Source: Desulfoferula mesophila
GTDB taxonomy: Bacteria; Desulfobacterota; Desulfarculia; Desulfarculales; Desulfarculaceae
Direction of reading: 5' to 3'
Assembly (NCBI RefSeq): GCF_037076455.1
Contig: NZ_AP028679.1
Coordinates: forward strand, 1,255,501 to 1,319,500
DNA: 64,000 nucleotides
In this document: positions 39,195 to 47,423 of the stretch, piece after piece
Numbering within the stretch: position 1 is the stretch's first letter
Layout of the letters: every line of letters starts with the position of its first letter
Position numbers and translations under genes: made by a program
The notes under the pieces: model-generated
Told to the model about the DNA's origin: nothing
The model's database searches: none
What the model saw: only the letters and a program-made list of their open reading frames with translations

Positions 39195-39220
39195 TAACTA
39201 CGTCAAATACCTGCTATCTC

Positions 39221-39252
39221 AAGCCCGGGCCCTTGCGGCCCGGGCTTTTTTT
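39221..39252 (+). terminator. Rho-independent terminator of fhs
   Basis: Perfect 11-base stem (AAGCCCGGGCC and complement), loop CTTGC, then seven T (39246-39252). It begins 26 bases behind the stop codon. Confidence 0.95.
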
Positions 39253-39393
39253 GTTCACAGCCGGGCCTTAAGGCAAGCGAAGGGCTTGGTTTTACATGGG
39301 CGAATAGGCTAACATGACCTTTAATGGGGTGCATGGTAATAATCAATAAAACTGATGGATTAACTAGGGTTCCCGTGATCGGGGAATCAAAAC

Positions 39394-39422
39394 TTGCCAA
39401 GGTGTGGCTTTTTGTCTATAGT
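39394..39422 (+). promoter_or_regulatory. Promoter of the hdrA-mvhD-metV-metF operon
   Basis: TTGCCA (39394-39399), 17 bases, TATAGT (39417-39422), each 5 of 6 to consensus. Confidence 0.68.
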
Positions 39423-39563
39423 GCCGATCGTTGATTAATGTTACTATTCCGAGGTATTTAATGACAATTTTCACAAGGGGGCAGGCGACCTGTACCCAGT
39501 GAGCAGTCCCTGATCCGCCGGGCGTCTGGCCCGGTGGAAAACCGCTTGCAAGGACGAATTGGA

Positions 39564-42500
39564 ATGGCACAAAGCAAGAAAGTCGGGGCGGTGATGGTAG
39601 TGGGCGCCGGTATCGCCGGCGTGCAGGCCTCGTTGGACCTGGCCAACGCGGGCTACTACGTCTACCTGGTGGAGAAAACCACGGCCATCGGCGGCCGCAT
39701 GGCCCAACTGGACAAGACCTTCCCCACCAACGACTGCGCCATGTGCATTATCTCGCCCAAACTGGTGGAGTGCGGACGCCACCTGAACATCGAGATCCTC
39801 ACCCAGGCCGAGGTGGCCGCCATCTCCGGCGAGCCCGGCGACTTCCAAGTGGAGGTGCACCAGGAGCCCCGCTTCGTGGACATGGAGGCCTGCACCGCCT
39901 GCGGCGACTGCATCGAGTCCTGTCCGGTGTCCTTGCCCAACGAGTTCGACCAGGGCCTGAGCCAGCGCAAGGCCACCTTCAAGCGCTACGCCCAGGCCTT
40001 CCCCAATGCCTACGGCATCACCAAGCTGGACCAAGCCCCCTGCTCGGTCACCTGCCCGGCCAACCTCAACGTGCAGGGCTACGTGCAGATGGCCAAGGTG
40101 GGCAAGTTCGCCGAGAGCCTGGGCATCATCATGAAGGACCTGCCCCTGCCCGGCACCATCGGGCGCATCTGCCCCCATCCTTGCGAGGACGCCTGCCGCC
40201 GCCTGAGCGTGGACGAGGCCATCGCCATCCGCGACATCAAGCGCCTGGTGGCCGACGAGGTGGGGGTGGCCAACGTGCCCCAGCCCGAGGTTGAGCCCCG
40301 GAGCGAAAAGGTGGCCATCGTGGGCGCCGGCCCGGCCGGCCTGTCCTGCGCCTACCACCTGGCCAGGGGCGGCATCAAGTCGGTGATCTACGAGGCCCTG
40401 CCCGTGGCCGGCGGCGCCCTGGCCACCGGCGTGCCCGCCTACCGCCTGCCCCGCCAGGCCCTGGCCCAGGAAGTGGCCATGATCGAGGGCATGGGGGTGG
40501 AGATCAAGCTCAACACCCCCATTGGGGGGGACATCAGCTTCGCGGACCTGCAAAACGACTACGACGCGGTGTTTTTGGGCGTGGGCGCCCCGGCCAGCTT
40601 CAAGCTGAACGTGGCCGGCGAGGACAGCGCCAACGTGGCCACCGCCCTGGGTTACCTGCAGGATCTCAGCCTGGGCAACGCGGTGCCCAAGGGCGACAAC
40701 GTGGTGGTGGTGGGCGGCGGCAACGTGGCCATCGACGCCGCGCGCAGCGCCCTGCGCGAGGGCGCGGCCAACGTTACCATGGTCATGCTGGAGTCGGAAC
40801 AAGAGTGCCCGGCCAGCCCCTGGGAGGTGGAAGAGGCCCTGGAAGAGGGCATCACCATGTTCCACCGCCGGGGCGTGTTGGCCATCAACACCAGCGGCAA
40901 CCAGGCCACCGCCCTGGTGCTCAAGAAGTGCACCCGGGTCTTTGACGAGAACAAGCGCTTCGCGCCCGAGTTCGACGAGAGCGACACCATCGAGCTCGAG
41001 GCCGACCTGATCATCACCGCCATCGGCCAGCGCACCGACCTCTCCTTCCTGGGCGAGGACTCGGGGCTGGAACTGACCCCCCGAGGCACCATCGCCGCCG
41101 ACCCCTTGACCCGGGCCACCAACCTGGACAAGGTCTTCGCCGGCGGCGACGCGGTCACCGGGCCCTGGATCGCCATCGGGGCGGTGGCCGCCGGACGCGA
41201 CGCGGCCATCAGCATGCTGCGCAAGTTCGACGGCCTGGACCTGGCCGAAGGCCGGGCCAAGCCCGAGCTCAAGCCCGAGGACGAGCAGTGCTTCAACCCC
41301 ATCCCACTGGATATCACCATCGCGCCCCGGGCCCATATGGAGATCCGCGAGGCCGACAGCCGCAAGGGCGACTTCGAGCAGTTCGAGCTGGGGCTCACCG
41401 CCGAGCAGGGACAGCAGGAGGGCGAGCGCTGCCTCAACTGCGCCGTGTGCTGCGAGTGCTTCCAGTGCGTGGAGGCCTGCAAGGCCCACGCCCCGGCCCA
41501 CGAGCAGACGGCCCGCGAGCTGACCCTCAACGTGGGCAGCGTGATCCTGGCGCCGGGCTTCGAGCCCTTTGACCCGGCCATCTTCGACACCTACTCCTAC
41601 GCCAAGCACCCCAACGTGCTCTCGGCCATGGAGTTCGAGCGGGTGCTAAGCGCCTCCGGCCCCTACCAGGGCCACCTCCAGCGGCCCAGCGACGGGGCCG
41701 AGCCCAAGAAGATCGCCTGGCTGCAGTGCGTGGGCAGCCGCGACATCAACCACTGCGACAACGGCTACTGCTCGGCGGTGTGCTGCATGTACGCCATCAA
41801 GGAGGCGGTGATCGCCAAGGAGCACGCCTCCGAGGAGCTGGACGCCACCATCTTCTTCATGGACATGCGCACCTACGGCAAGGACTTCGAGAAGTACTAC
41901 AACCGGGCCGAGAACGAGAAGGGGGTGCGCTTCGTGCGCTCCCGCGTGCACTCGGTGGACCCGGCCGAGGACGACCGCCTGCGCATCGAATACGTCACCG
42001 AGGACGGCGAACCCAAGGAAGAAGAGTTCGACATGGTGGTGCTGTCGGTGGGCCTGCAGACCGGCCCCGAGGCCATCGAGACGGCGCACCGCCTGGGCAT
42101 CGACCTCACCGGCTACAACTTCAGCGAGACCAGTTCCTTCGCCCCGGTGGGCACCAGCCGGGAAGGCATCTTCGCCTGCGGCGCCTTTGCCGGTCCCAAG
42201 GACATCCCCCAGGCGGTGATGGAGGCCTCCGCCGCCGCCTGCGTGGCCAGCCTGGATCTGGCCGAGGCCCGGGGCAGCCTGAGCAAGGAAGTCTCCTACC
42301 CCATGGAAAAGGACGTGAGCGACGAGCAGCCCCGGGTGGGGGTGTTCGTGTGCAACTGCGGCATCAACATCGGGGGCATCGTGGACGTGCCCGCGGTGCG
42401 CGAGTACGCCGCCACCTTGCCCTACGTGGCCTTTGTGGACGACAACCTGTTCACCTGCTCCCAGGACACCCAGAACAAGATCAAGGAAAAGATCGAGGAG

Positions 42501-43988
42501 AACAACCTCAACCGGGTGGTGGTGGCCTCTTGCAGCCCCCGCACCCACGAGCCCATGTTCCAGGAGACGATCCGCGAGGCGGGCCTGAACAAGTACCTGT
42601 TCGAGATGGCCAACATCCGCGACCAGGACTCCTGGGTGCACCAGGGCGAGCCGGAAAAGGCCACCGCCAAGGCCAAGGACCTAGTGCGCATGGCCGTGGC
42701 CAAGGCCACCCTCATCGAGCCGCTGCACCAGGTGGAGCTGCCCCTGGAAAAGAGCGCCATCGTGGTGGGCGGCGGCGTGGCCGGCATGAGCGCGGCGCTC
42801 AACCTGGCCGGCGCGGGCTATCCGGTGCACCTGGTGGAAAAGAGCGGCGAGCTGGGCGGCAACGCCCGCTACCTGCTCAACTCCTGGAAGGGCGAGGCCG
42901 TGGCCCCCTACCTGGAGGAGTTGGTGGGCAAGGTCAACGCCCAGCCCAACATCACCGTGCACCTGAACAGCGAACTCACCGCCTTCAAGGGCTTCGTGGG
43001 CAACTACGTGAGCAGCATAACCGCCGAGGGCGGCAAGGAGACCACCGTGGAGCACGGGGTCATCGTGCTGGCCACCGGCGGCCACGAGCTGAGGCCCAGC
43101 GAGTACCTCTACGGCCAGAGCGACGCGGTGATCACCTCTCTCGAGATGGACATGGAGCTCAAGGGCAACCCCGACGCGCCCAAGGCCTGGGACTCGGTGG
43201 CCTTCATCCAGTGCGTGGGCTCCCGCGAGCCCGAGCGGCCCTATTGCAGCCGTTTGTGCTGCACCCACTCGGTGGAGAGCGCCATCAAGGTCAAGGAGGC
43301 CAACCCCGAGGCCAACGTGTACATCCTCTACCGCGACATCCGCACCTACGGGGTGCGCGAGGATCTGTACAAGAAGGCCCGCGAGGCCGGGGTGCTGTTC
43401 ATCCGCTACAACCTGGACGACAAGCCCCAGGTGAGCGAGGAGGGCGGCAAGCTGACGGTTACCGCCACCGACCACGTGCTGGGCCGCCCGGTCAGCTTCG
43501 ACGTGGACCGGCTGGTGCTGGCCGCGGCCATCGTGCCCAACGAGGTGCACAAGCTGGCCGAGGCCATGAAGACCCCGCTCAACGCCGAGGGCTTCTACCT
43601 GGAGGCCCACGCCAAGCTCCGGCCGGTGGACTTCGCCACCGAGGGCCTGTACCAGGCGGGCCTGGCCCACTATCCCAAGCCCATCGATGAGGCCATCGCC
43701 CAGGCCAACGCCGCGGCAGGACGGGCCATGACCGTGCTGGCCAAGAGCGTCATCCGCGTGGGCGGCGTGGTAGCCACGGTGGACCCCAAGAAGTGCTCGG
43801 TGTGCCTCACCTGCGTGCGCACCTGCCCCTACGGGGTGCCCAAGATCGTGGACGGCGCGGCCCACATCGAGGTGGCCCAGTGCTACGGCTGCGGAGCCTG
43901 CGCCGCCGAGTGTCCGGGCAAGGCCATTACCCTGCAACACTTCACCGACGCCCAGATCCTGGCCAAGGAACGGGCTGCGATGAACTGA
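39564..43988 (+). CDS. hdrA: Giant HdrA-like electron-transfer protein with inserted GltD-like module
   Basis: 1474 residues from ATG 39564, about twice a normal HdrA. Order: an HdrA FAD fold (VMVVGAGIAGVQASLDLANAG, residues 10-30; NDCAMCIISPKLVECG, 56-71), an Fe-S site (CTACGDCIESCP, 110-121), then an inserted GltD/NfnB-like part (CPHPCEDACRR, 203-213; VAIVGAGPAGLS, 250-261; VVVVGGGNVAID, about 385) to near residue 555. The rest of the first HdrA follows (CLNCAVCCECFQC near 628). A second, complete HdrA starts near 924 (VGVFVCNCGINIGG; FAD fold near 1065) and ends with two ferredoxin sites (CSVCLTCVRTCP, CYGCGACAAECP). It probably bifurcates or confurcates electrons between NAD(P)H, ferredoxin and the downstream MetVF via MvhD. 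Confidence 0.92.
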   Translation: MAQSKKVGAVMVVGAGIAGVQASLDLANAGYYVYLVEKTTAIGGRMAQLDKTFPTNDCAMCIISPKLVECGRHLNIEILTQAEVAAISGEPGDFQVEVHQEPRFVDMEACTACGDCIESCPVSLPNEFDQGLSQRKATFKRYAQAFPNAYGITKLDQAPCSVTCPANLNVQGYVQMAKVGKFAESLGIIMKDLPLPGTIGRICPHPCEDACRRLSVDEAIAIRDIKRLVADEVGVANVPQPEVEPRSEKVAIVGAGPAGLSCAYHLARGGIKSVIYEALPVAGGALATGVPAYRLPRQALAQEVAMIEGMGVEIKLNTPIGGDISFADLQNDYDAVFLGVGAPASFKLNVAGEDSANVATALGYLQDLSLGNAVPKGDNVVVVGGGNVAIDAARSALREGAANVTMVMLESEQECPASPWEVEEALEEGITMFHRRGVLAINTSGNQATALVLKKCTRVFDENKRFAPEFDESDTIELEADLIITAIGQRTDLSFLGEDSGLELTPRGTIAADPLTRATNLDKVFAGGDAVTGPWIAIGAVAAGRDAAISMLRKFDGLDLAEGRAKPELKPEDEQCFNPIPLDITIAPRAHMEIREADSRKGDFEQFELGLTAEQGQQEGERCLNCAVCCECFQCVEACKAHAPAHEQTARELTLNVGSVILAPGFEPFDPAIFDTYSYAKHPNVLSAMEFERVLSASGPYQGHLQRPSDGAEPKKIAWLQCVGSRDINHCDNGYCSAVCCMYAIKEAVIAKEHASEELDATIFFMDMRTYGKDFEKYYNRAENEKGVRFVRSRVHSVDPAEDDRLRIEYVTEDGEPKEEEFDMVVLSVGLQTGPEAIETAHRLGIDLTGYNFSETSSFAPVGTSREGIFACGAFAGPKDIPQAVMEASAAACVASLDLAEARGSLSKEVSYPMEKDVSDEQPRVGVFVCNCGINIGGIVDVPAVREYAATLPYVAFVDDNLFTCSQDTQNKIKEKIEENNLNRVVVASCSPRTHEPMFQETIREAGLNKYLFEMANIRDQDSWVHQGEPEKATAKAKDLVRMAVAKATLIEPLHQVELPLEKSAIVVGGGVAGMSAALNLAGAGYPVHLVEKSGELGGNARYLLNSWKGEAVAPYLEELVGKVNAQPNITVHLNSELTAFKGFVGNYVSSITAEGGKETTVEHGVIVLATGGHELRPSEYLYGQSDAVITSLEMDMELKGNPDAPKAWDSVAFIQCVGSREPERPYCSRLCCTHSVESAIKVKEANPEANVYILYRDIRTYGVREDLYKKAREAGVLFIRYNLDDKPQVSEEGGKLTVTATDHVLGRPVSFDVDRLVLAAAIVPNEVHKLAEAMKTPLNAEGFYLEAHAKLRPVDFATEGLYQAGLAHYPKPIDEAIAQANAAAGRAMTVLAKSVIRVGGVVATVDPKKCSVCLTCVRTCPYGVPKIVDGAAHIEVAQCYGCGACAAECPGKAITLQHFTDAQILAKERAAMN

Positions 43989-44076
43989 GATAATTTGGCG
44001 GCGGCGGCCCCCGGGCCGCCGCCATCACCTGCCGCTGACCCGCCCCCAGGGGCGGAAGGGGACCAGGAGGACGAAC

Positions 44077-44502
44077 TTGAACGCTGAGTTTGAACCGAAG
44101 ATAGTGGCCTTCTGCTGCCAGTACTGAGCGTACTCCGCCGCGGACCTGGCAGGTTCGATGAGATTGCAGTACCCCACCAACGTGCGAGTCATCCAGTTGC
44201 CCTGCTCCGGGCGGGTGGACATCTTGCACCTGCTGCGCTCCTTTGAAGACGGCGTGGACGGCGTGTACGTGGCCGGTTGCATGGAAGGCGATTGCCACTT
44301 CCTCACCGGCAACCTCAAGGCGCGGCGCAAGGTGGAATACGTCAAAAAGGTTTTGGAGTCGCTGGGCATCGAGCCCGAACGCATCGAGATGTACAACATG
44401 AGCTCGGCCCAGGGACCCCGCTTCGCGGAAGTGGCCAACGAGTTCACCCAGCGCATCAAGGAGCTGGGACCCAGCCCGGTGCGATCGGCCAAGGCGGCCT
44501 AG
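44077..44502 (+). CDS. mvhD: MvhD-type iron-sulfur subunit, selenocysteine-containing
   Basis: 141 residues if the TGA at 44125-44127 is read as selenocysteine (residue 17). Start TTG 44077, with AGGAGG (44065-44070) six bases upstream. The 27 codons before the later ATG 44158 translate to FEPKIVAFCCQY-U-AYSAADLAGS, matching the N-terminus of MvhD, where a cysteine-rich segment normally holds a [2Fe-2S] cluster. From 44158 on the frame is normal MvhD (CSGRVD, VAGCMEGDCHFLTGN). Starting at 44158 would delete this cluster site. MvhD links HdrA to hydrogenase or, as in acetogens, to MetF. The gene is 88 bases behind hdrA and 56 before metV. Confidence 0.9.
44141..44157 (+). promoter_or_regulatory. 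Bacterial SECIS-like hairpin in mvhD
   Basis: Seven-pair stem (CGGACCT with AGGTTCG, one G-U pair) and a GGC loop. The loop begins 21 bases behind the TGA, inside the usual 16-37 base window, and carries G in the first two positions, as bacterial SECIS elements do. Confidence 0.75.
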
Positions 44503-44558
44503 AGACCGGCGGGAGCGAGACGGATCCAGCTATCGGTTGACGAGGAAGGACAGTTGCC

Positions 44559-45227
44559 ATGATCGTAGGTGACAGCAAGCCCTTGGAGGAGATCCTGTCC
44601 ATGATCGAGGGGCGGGAAAAGGTCCTGGTGTTGGGCTGCCGGGGGTGCGTGACCGTCTGCAACGTGGGCGGCGAAAAGGAAGTGGGCATCCTGGCCAGCG
44701 CCCTGCGCATAGCCCGCAAAAAGGCGGGCCTGCCCCCCACCGTGGAAGAGATGACCCTGGAGCGCCAGTGCGATCCCGAGTACGTCGAAGAACTGGCCGA
44801 CGTGGCCGATAAATACGACGCCATCGTCTCCATCGCCTGCGGGGTGGGGCCCCAGTTCGTGGCCGAGCGCTTCCAGAAGGTGCCGGTGTTTCCGGGCATC
44901 AACACCACCTTCATCGGCGGGGCCTTGGAGCACGGGGTCTGGGCCGAGCGCTGCCAGAGCTGCGGCAACTGCCTGGTGCACAACTTCGGCGGCCTCTGCC
45001 CCATCGCCCGCTGCTCCAAAAGCCTGATGAACGGCCCTTGTGGCGGCTCGGCCTCGGGCAACTGCGAGATCAGCCCGGAGGTGCCCTGCGTGTGGGACCA
45101 GATTGTCCAGAAAATGAGCGCCATGGGCAGGCTGGAGGAGTTGGAGCAGGTGTGGCCCAACAAGAACTGGTTGACCGCCCGCGACGGCGGCCCCCGCAAG
45201 CGGGTTAGGGAGGACCTCAAGCAATGA
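44559..45227 (+). CDS. metV: Methylene-THF reductase zinc/Fe-S subunit MetV
   Basis: 222 residues. Cysteine motifs CRGCVTVC (near residue 27), CQSCGNCLVHNFGGLCPIARC (near 131-151) and GPCGG identify MetV, the partner of MetF in acetogens and other anaerobes. MetV carries zinc and Fe-S sites and is needed for MetF activity. Its stop overlaps the metF start by four bases (ATGA), so translation is coupled. Confidence 0.92.
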   Translation: MIVGDSKPLEEILSMIEGREKVLVLGCRGCVTVCNVGGEKEVGILASALRIARKKAGLPPTVEEMTLERQCDPEYVEELADVADKYDAIVSIACGVGPQFVAERFQKVPVFPGINTTFIGGALEHGVWAERCQSCGNCLVHNFGGLCPIARCSKSLMNGPCGGSASGNCEISPEVPCVWDQIVQKMSAMGRLEELEQVWPNKNWLTARDGGPRKRVREDLKQ

Positions 45228-46150
45228 AAGCCGGCAGCAATCTGGAAAAGGTGCTCTCCGCTGGCCACTTTGCGGTTACCGGCGAGCTTGGTCCGCCCCA
45301 GGGCAACAACGCGGAGGAGGTGCGCCACAAGGCCGGCTTCCTCAAGGGCATCGTGGAGTCGGTTAACATCACCGACAACCAGACCGCGGTGGTGCGCATG
45401 GCCTCTTGGGCCGCCTGCAAGATCCTCATCGACGAGGGCCTGGAGCCCAACTATCAGATGGTCTGCCGCGACCGCAACCGCCTGGCCCTGATGGCCGACA
45501 TCCTGGGGGCCACCGCCCTGGGCATCAAGAACGTGCTGTGCCTCTCCGGCGACCACCAGCGCTTCGGCAGCCATCCCGAGTCCAAGAACGTCTACGACCT
45601 GGACTCGGTGCAGCTCCTGGCCGCCTTCAAGAAGATGCGCGACGAAAAGAAGTTTTTGAACGACAAGGATCTGGACGGCTCGCCCGACCTCTTCTTGGGC
45701 GCGGCCTCCAACCCCTTTGCCGATCCCTTCGAGTTCCGGGTTTCCCGCCTGGCCAAGAAGATCGCCGCCGGGGCCGACTTCGTGCAGACCCAGTGCATCT
45801 ACAACATGGACAAGTTCCGCCTGTTCATGAAGCAGGCGGTGGACCGGGGCCTGCACGAGAAGTGCTACATCCTGGCCGGGGTCACCCCCATGAAGTCGGT
45901 GGGTATGGCCAAGTACATGGCCAAGTTCGTGCCGGGCATGGACGTGCCCGAGTCGGTGGTCAAGCGCCTGCAAGGGGTGGACAAGAAGCAGCAGGCCGCC
46001 GAGGGCATCAAGATGGCCATCGAGCAGATCGAGGAGTTCAAGGAGATGGAGGGCGTGGCCGGGGTGCACGTCATGGCCATCGAGTGGGAGCATCGGGCCA
46101 AGGAGATTATTGAGGGCGCGGGGCTGCTGCCCCGGCCGGTGGTCGATTAA
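45224..46150 (+). CDS. metF: 5,10-methylenetetrahydrofolate reductase MetF
   Basis: 308 residues. A TIM-barrel flavoprotein with VTGELGPPQGNN at the start, CLSGDHQRFGSHPESKNVYD and FVQTQCIYNMDKFRLF further on. It interconverts methylene-THF and methyl-THF. With MetV, MvhD and the double HdrA it forms an operon like the MetF-HdrABC-MvhD set of Moorella, but without HdrB and HdrC. Repeat copy B and a terminator follow. Confidence 0.95.
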   Translation: MKAGSNLEKVLSAGHFAVTGELGPPQGNNAEEVRHKAGFLKGIVESVNITDNQTAVVRMASWAACKILIDEGLEPNYQMVCRDRNRLALMADILGATALGIKNVLCLSGDHQRFGSHPESKNVYDLDSVQLLAAFKKMRDEKKFLNDKDLDGSPDLFLGAASNPFADPFEFRVSRLAKKIAAGADFVQTQCIYNMDKFRLFMKQAVDRGLHEKCYILAGVTPMKSVGMAKYMAKFVPGMDVPESVVKRLQGVDKKQQAAEGIKMAIEQIEEFKEMEGVAGVHVMAIEWEHRAKEIIEGAGLLPRPVVD

Positions 46151-46165
46151 CTCTGACCGGGGCCC

Positions 46166-46283
46166 GGCTGCGCCAGCCGCCGGCATACTGCGTTGCTGGC
46201 TGCGCGCTGACCTCGACGTAGCTTGAGCTACGCCTCCGGTCCGCGCTGGCCAGACGCCTTGTCTGCCTGCGGCTGGCTGTGCC
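46166..46283 (+). repeat. 118-bp palindromic repeat, copy B
   Basis: Begins GGCTGCGCCAGCCGC 15 bases behind the metF stop and ends GGCTGGCTGTGCC. Outer arms GCCAGCCGC/GCGGCTGGC pair perfectly. The inner stem is CGTAGCT/AGCTACG around TG, different bases from copy A but still paired. Confidence 0.82.
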
Positions 46284-46323
46284 GGCCCGTTCACGACACG
46301 TTCATTAAATGCGTGCATTCTGG

Positions 46324-46349
46324 AGAAGCCCTGCGGGGCTTCTTTTTTT
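46324..46349 (+). terminator. Terminator of the hdrA-mvhD-metV-metF operon
   Basis: Perfect eight-base stem (AGAAGCCC/GGGCTTCT), TGCG loop, then six T (46344-46349). It lies behind repeat B, so B is transcribed as part of the 3' end of the operon mRNA. Confidence 0.92.
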
Positions 46350-46393
46350 GGGGGGGCAAAAAAGGGAGTCTGAAAAAAGAATCAGTAATAGCG

Positions 46394-46709
46394 GTCATTG
46401 CGAGCCCCGCCGGTAAAACCGCTGCTTCGCTAGGAAGGCCTTCTCCCGACGGGGCGCGGCAATCTTCGATTTCCTCGAGGCTTGGCTGGGGAAAGAGATA
46501 CCTCCCCGTCGGGTTCAGAGGGGAGACAAGGGAAACGGAAGATGGCCGCGTCGCGGCGGGAGCAGGGCGGTCATTCCACCACCCGCCGAGGCCGCCGCTC
46601 CTCGCCATGACGGCTATGGGCTGGAAGCGAAGGCACGAGCGCTGTCGACTTTGCGTGGGGGCTTGCTGGCGCACCGAGATTGCTACGCCGCTGGGCGGCT
46701 CGCAACGAC
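46394..46709. repeat. Composite extragenic element with GTCATTGCGAG ends
   Basis: Starts GTCATTGCGAGCCCCGC and has GCGGCAATCT at 46457-46466; the far end carries the inverted form (AGATTGCTACGCC to GGCTCGCAACGAC, 46678-46709). A degenerate inner unit (CTCGCCATGACGG near 46601) is also inverted. Similar GTCATTGCGAG...GCAATCT repeats occur between genes in many bacteria; no transposase is encoded. Confidence 0.65.
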
Positions 46710-46757
46710 AACGGTCTTTGTAAACTCGAAGGCCCCCCGACTCCCGCCCCCGTCAGC

Positions 46758-46875
46758 AGCACAGCCAGGCGGTCACGGGCCAGGCGTCCGCCGAGCGACA
46801 GCCGCAGGCGTAACCGATGCTACGTCGAGGCTGAAGCGATGCCGCCAACGCAGCCCCCGGCCGTCTGGCGCAGCC
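46758..46875 (-). repeat. 118-bp palindromic repeat, copy C (inverted)
   Basis: Read on the minus strand it begins GGCTGCGCCAGACGGCC two bases behind the mntP stop codon and ends CGCCTGGCTGTGCT. The inner CGTA/TACG stem is kept. Orientation relative to the gene is the same as for copies A and B. Confidence 0.8.
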
Positions 46876-46877
46876 GT

Positions 46878-47423
46878 CTAAAATGCTACCAGTTTGATCG
46901 CTATGGCGATCAGAATCGCGCCCCCCACTATGCCCATGCGATGCCCCAACTTGGCGCTCATCAGCCCGGCCAGCTTCATGGCAATGAGGGTCATGCCCGC
47001 GGCCACGATGCCGATGACCACCGCCGAGCCGAAGACGTTTTGCCCCACCATGCCCAGGGACAGGCCCACCCCCAGGGCGTCGATGCTGGTGGCCAAGGAA
47101 AGGGCCACCAGGCTCCAGCCCTTGGTGGGGTCCAGGCCCTGGCTGCGGTCCTCCGGAGGCTGCAAGGCCTCCCAGGCCATCTTGCCGCCGATGAACAAAA
47201 GCACCGCCGCGGCGATCCAGGGGGCCCAGCGGGTGGCCACGGTGGCCAGGCCCGCGCCCAGGCCCCAGCCGATCAGGGGCATGAGGAACTGGAACAGGCC
47301 AAAATGAAAAGACAGGCGGAATATTTGACGGGGGGCGCCGAAGCGCCCCCCCACGGCCAGGCCCACCGCGAAAGCATCGCAACCCAGGGCCACGGCCAAA
47401 GCCAGGGTTTCAACCAGGTTCAC
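46878..47423 (-). CDS. mntP: Manganese efflux pump MntP
   Basis: 181 residues, six transmembrane segments with the two conserved acidic loops CDAFAVGLAVGG and TSIDALGVGLSLG. The GTG start overlaps the last base of the upstream acyl-CoA dehydrogenase stop codon (TAGTG), so it is translationally coupled to a fatty-acid gene, an unusual partner. It probably exports Mn(II). Repeat C follows its stop directly. Confidence 0.9.
   Translation of the reverse strand: MNLVETLALAVALGCDAFAVGLAVGGRFGAPRQIFRLSFHFGLFQFLMPLIGWGLGAGLATVATRWAPWIAAAVLLFIGGKMAWEALQPPEDRSQGLDPTKGWSLVALSLATSIDALGVGLSLGMVGQNVFGSAVVIGIVAAGMTLIAMKLAGLMSAKLGHRMGIVGGAILIAIAIKLVAF

Larger units (their letters stand above)
39195..39563 (+). 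other. Intergenic region between fhs and hdrA
   Basis: 369 bases with no gene. It contains the fhs terminator, a small hairpin TTCCCG/CGGGGAA near 39370-39387, the hdrA promoter (39394-39422) and a leader of about 135 bases without recognised structure. Confidence 0.6.
46151..46877. other. Gene-free, repeat-rich region between metF and mntP
   Basis: 727 bases. In order: repeat B, a terminator, a composite GTCATTGCGAG element (46394-46709) and inverted repeat C. Open frames exist here (for example 46223-46723) but they read through the repeats and show no protein-like composition. Confidence 0.7.

Noticed and set aside
44158-44502. mvhD as a shortened gene or as a pseudogene with a stop codon
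   Set aside because: The sequence before the TGA is conserved MvhD sequence in the same frame, has its own ribosome site and is followed by a SECIS-like hairpin; selenocysteine explains it better than decay or a start at 44158.
46223-46723. Possible protein gene between metF and mntP
   Set aside because: The frame runs through repeat B, the operon terminator and the GTCATTGCGAG element, and lacks a ribosome site.
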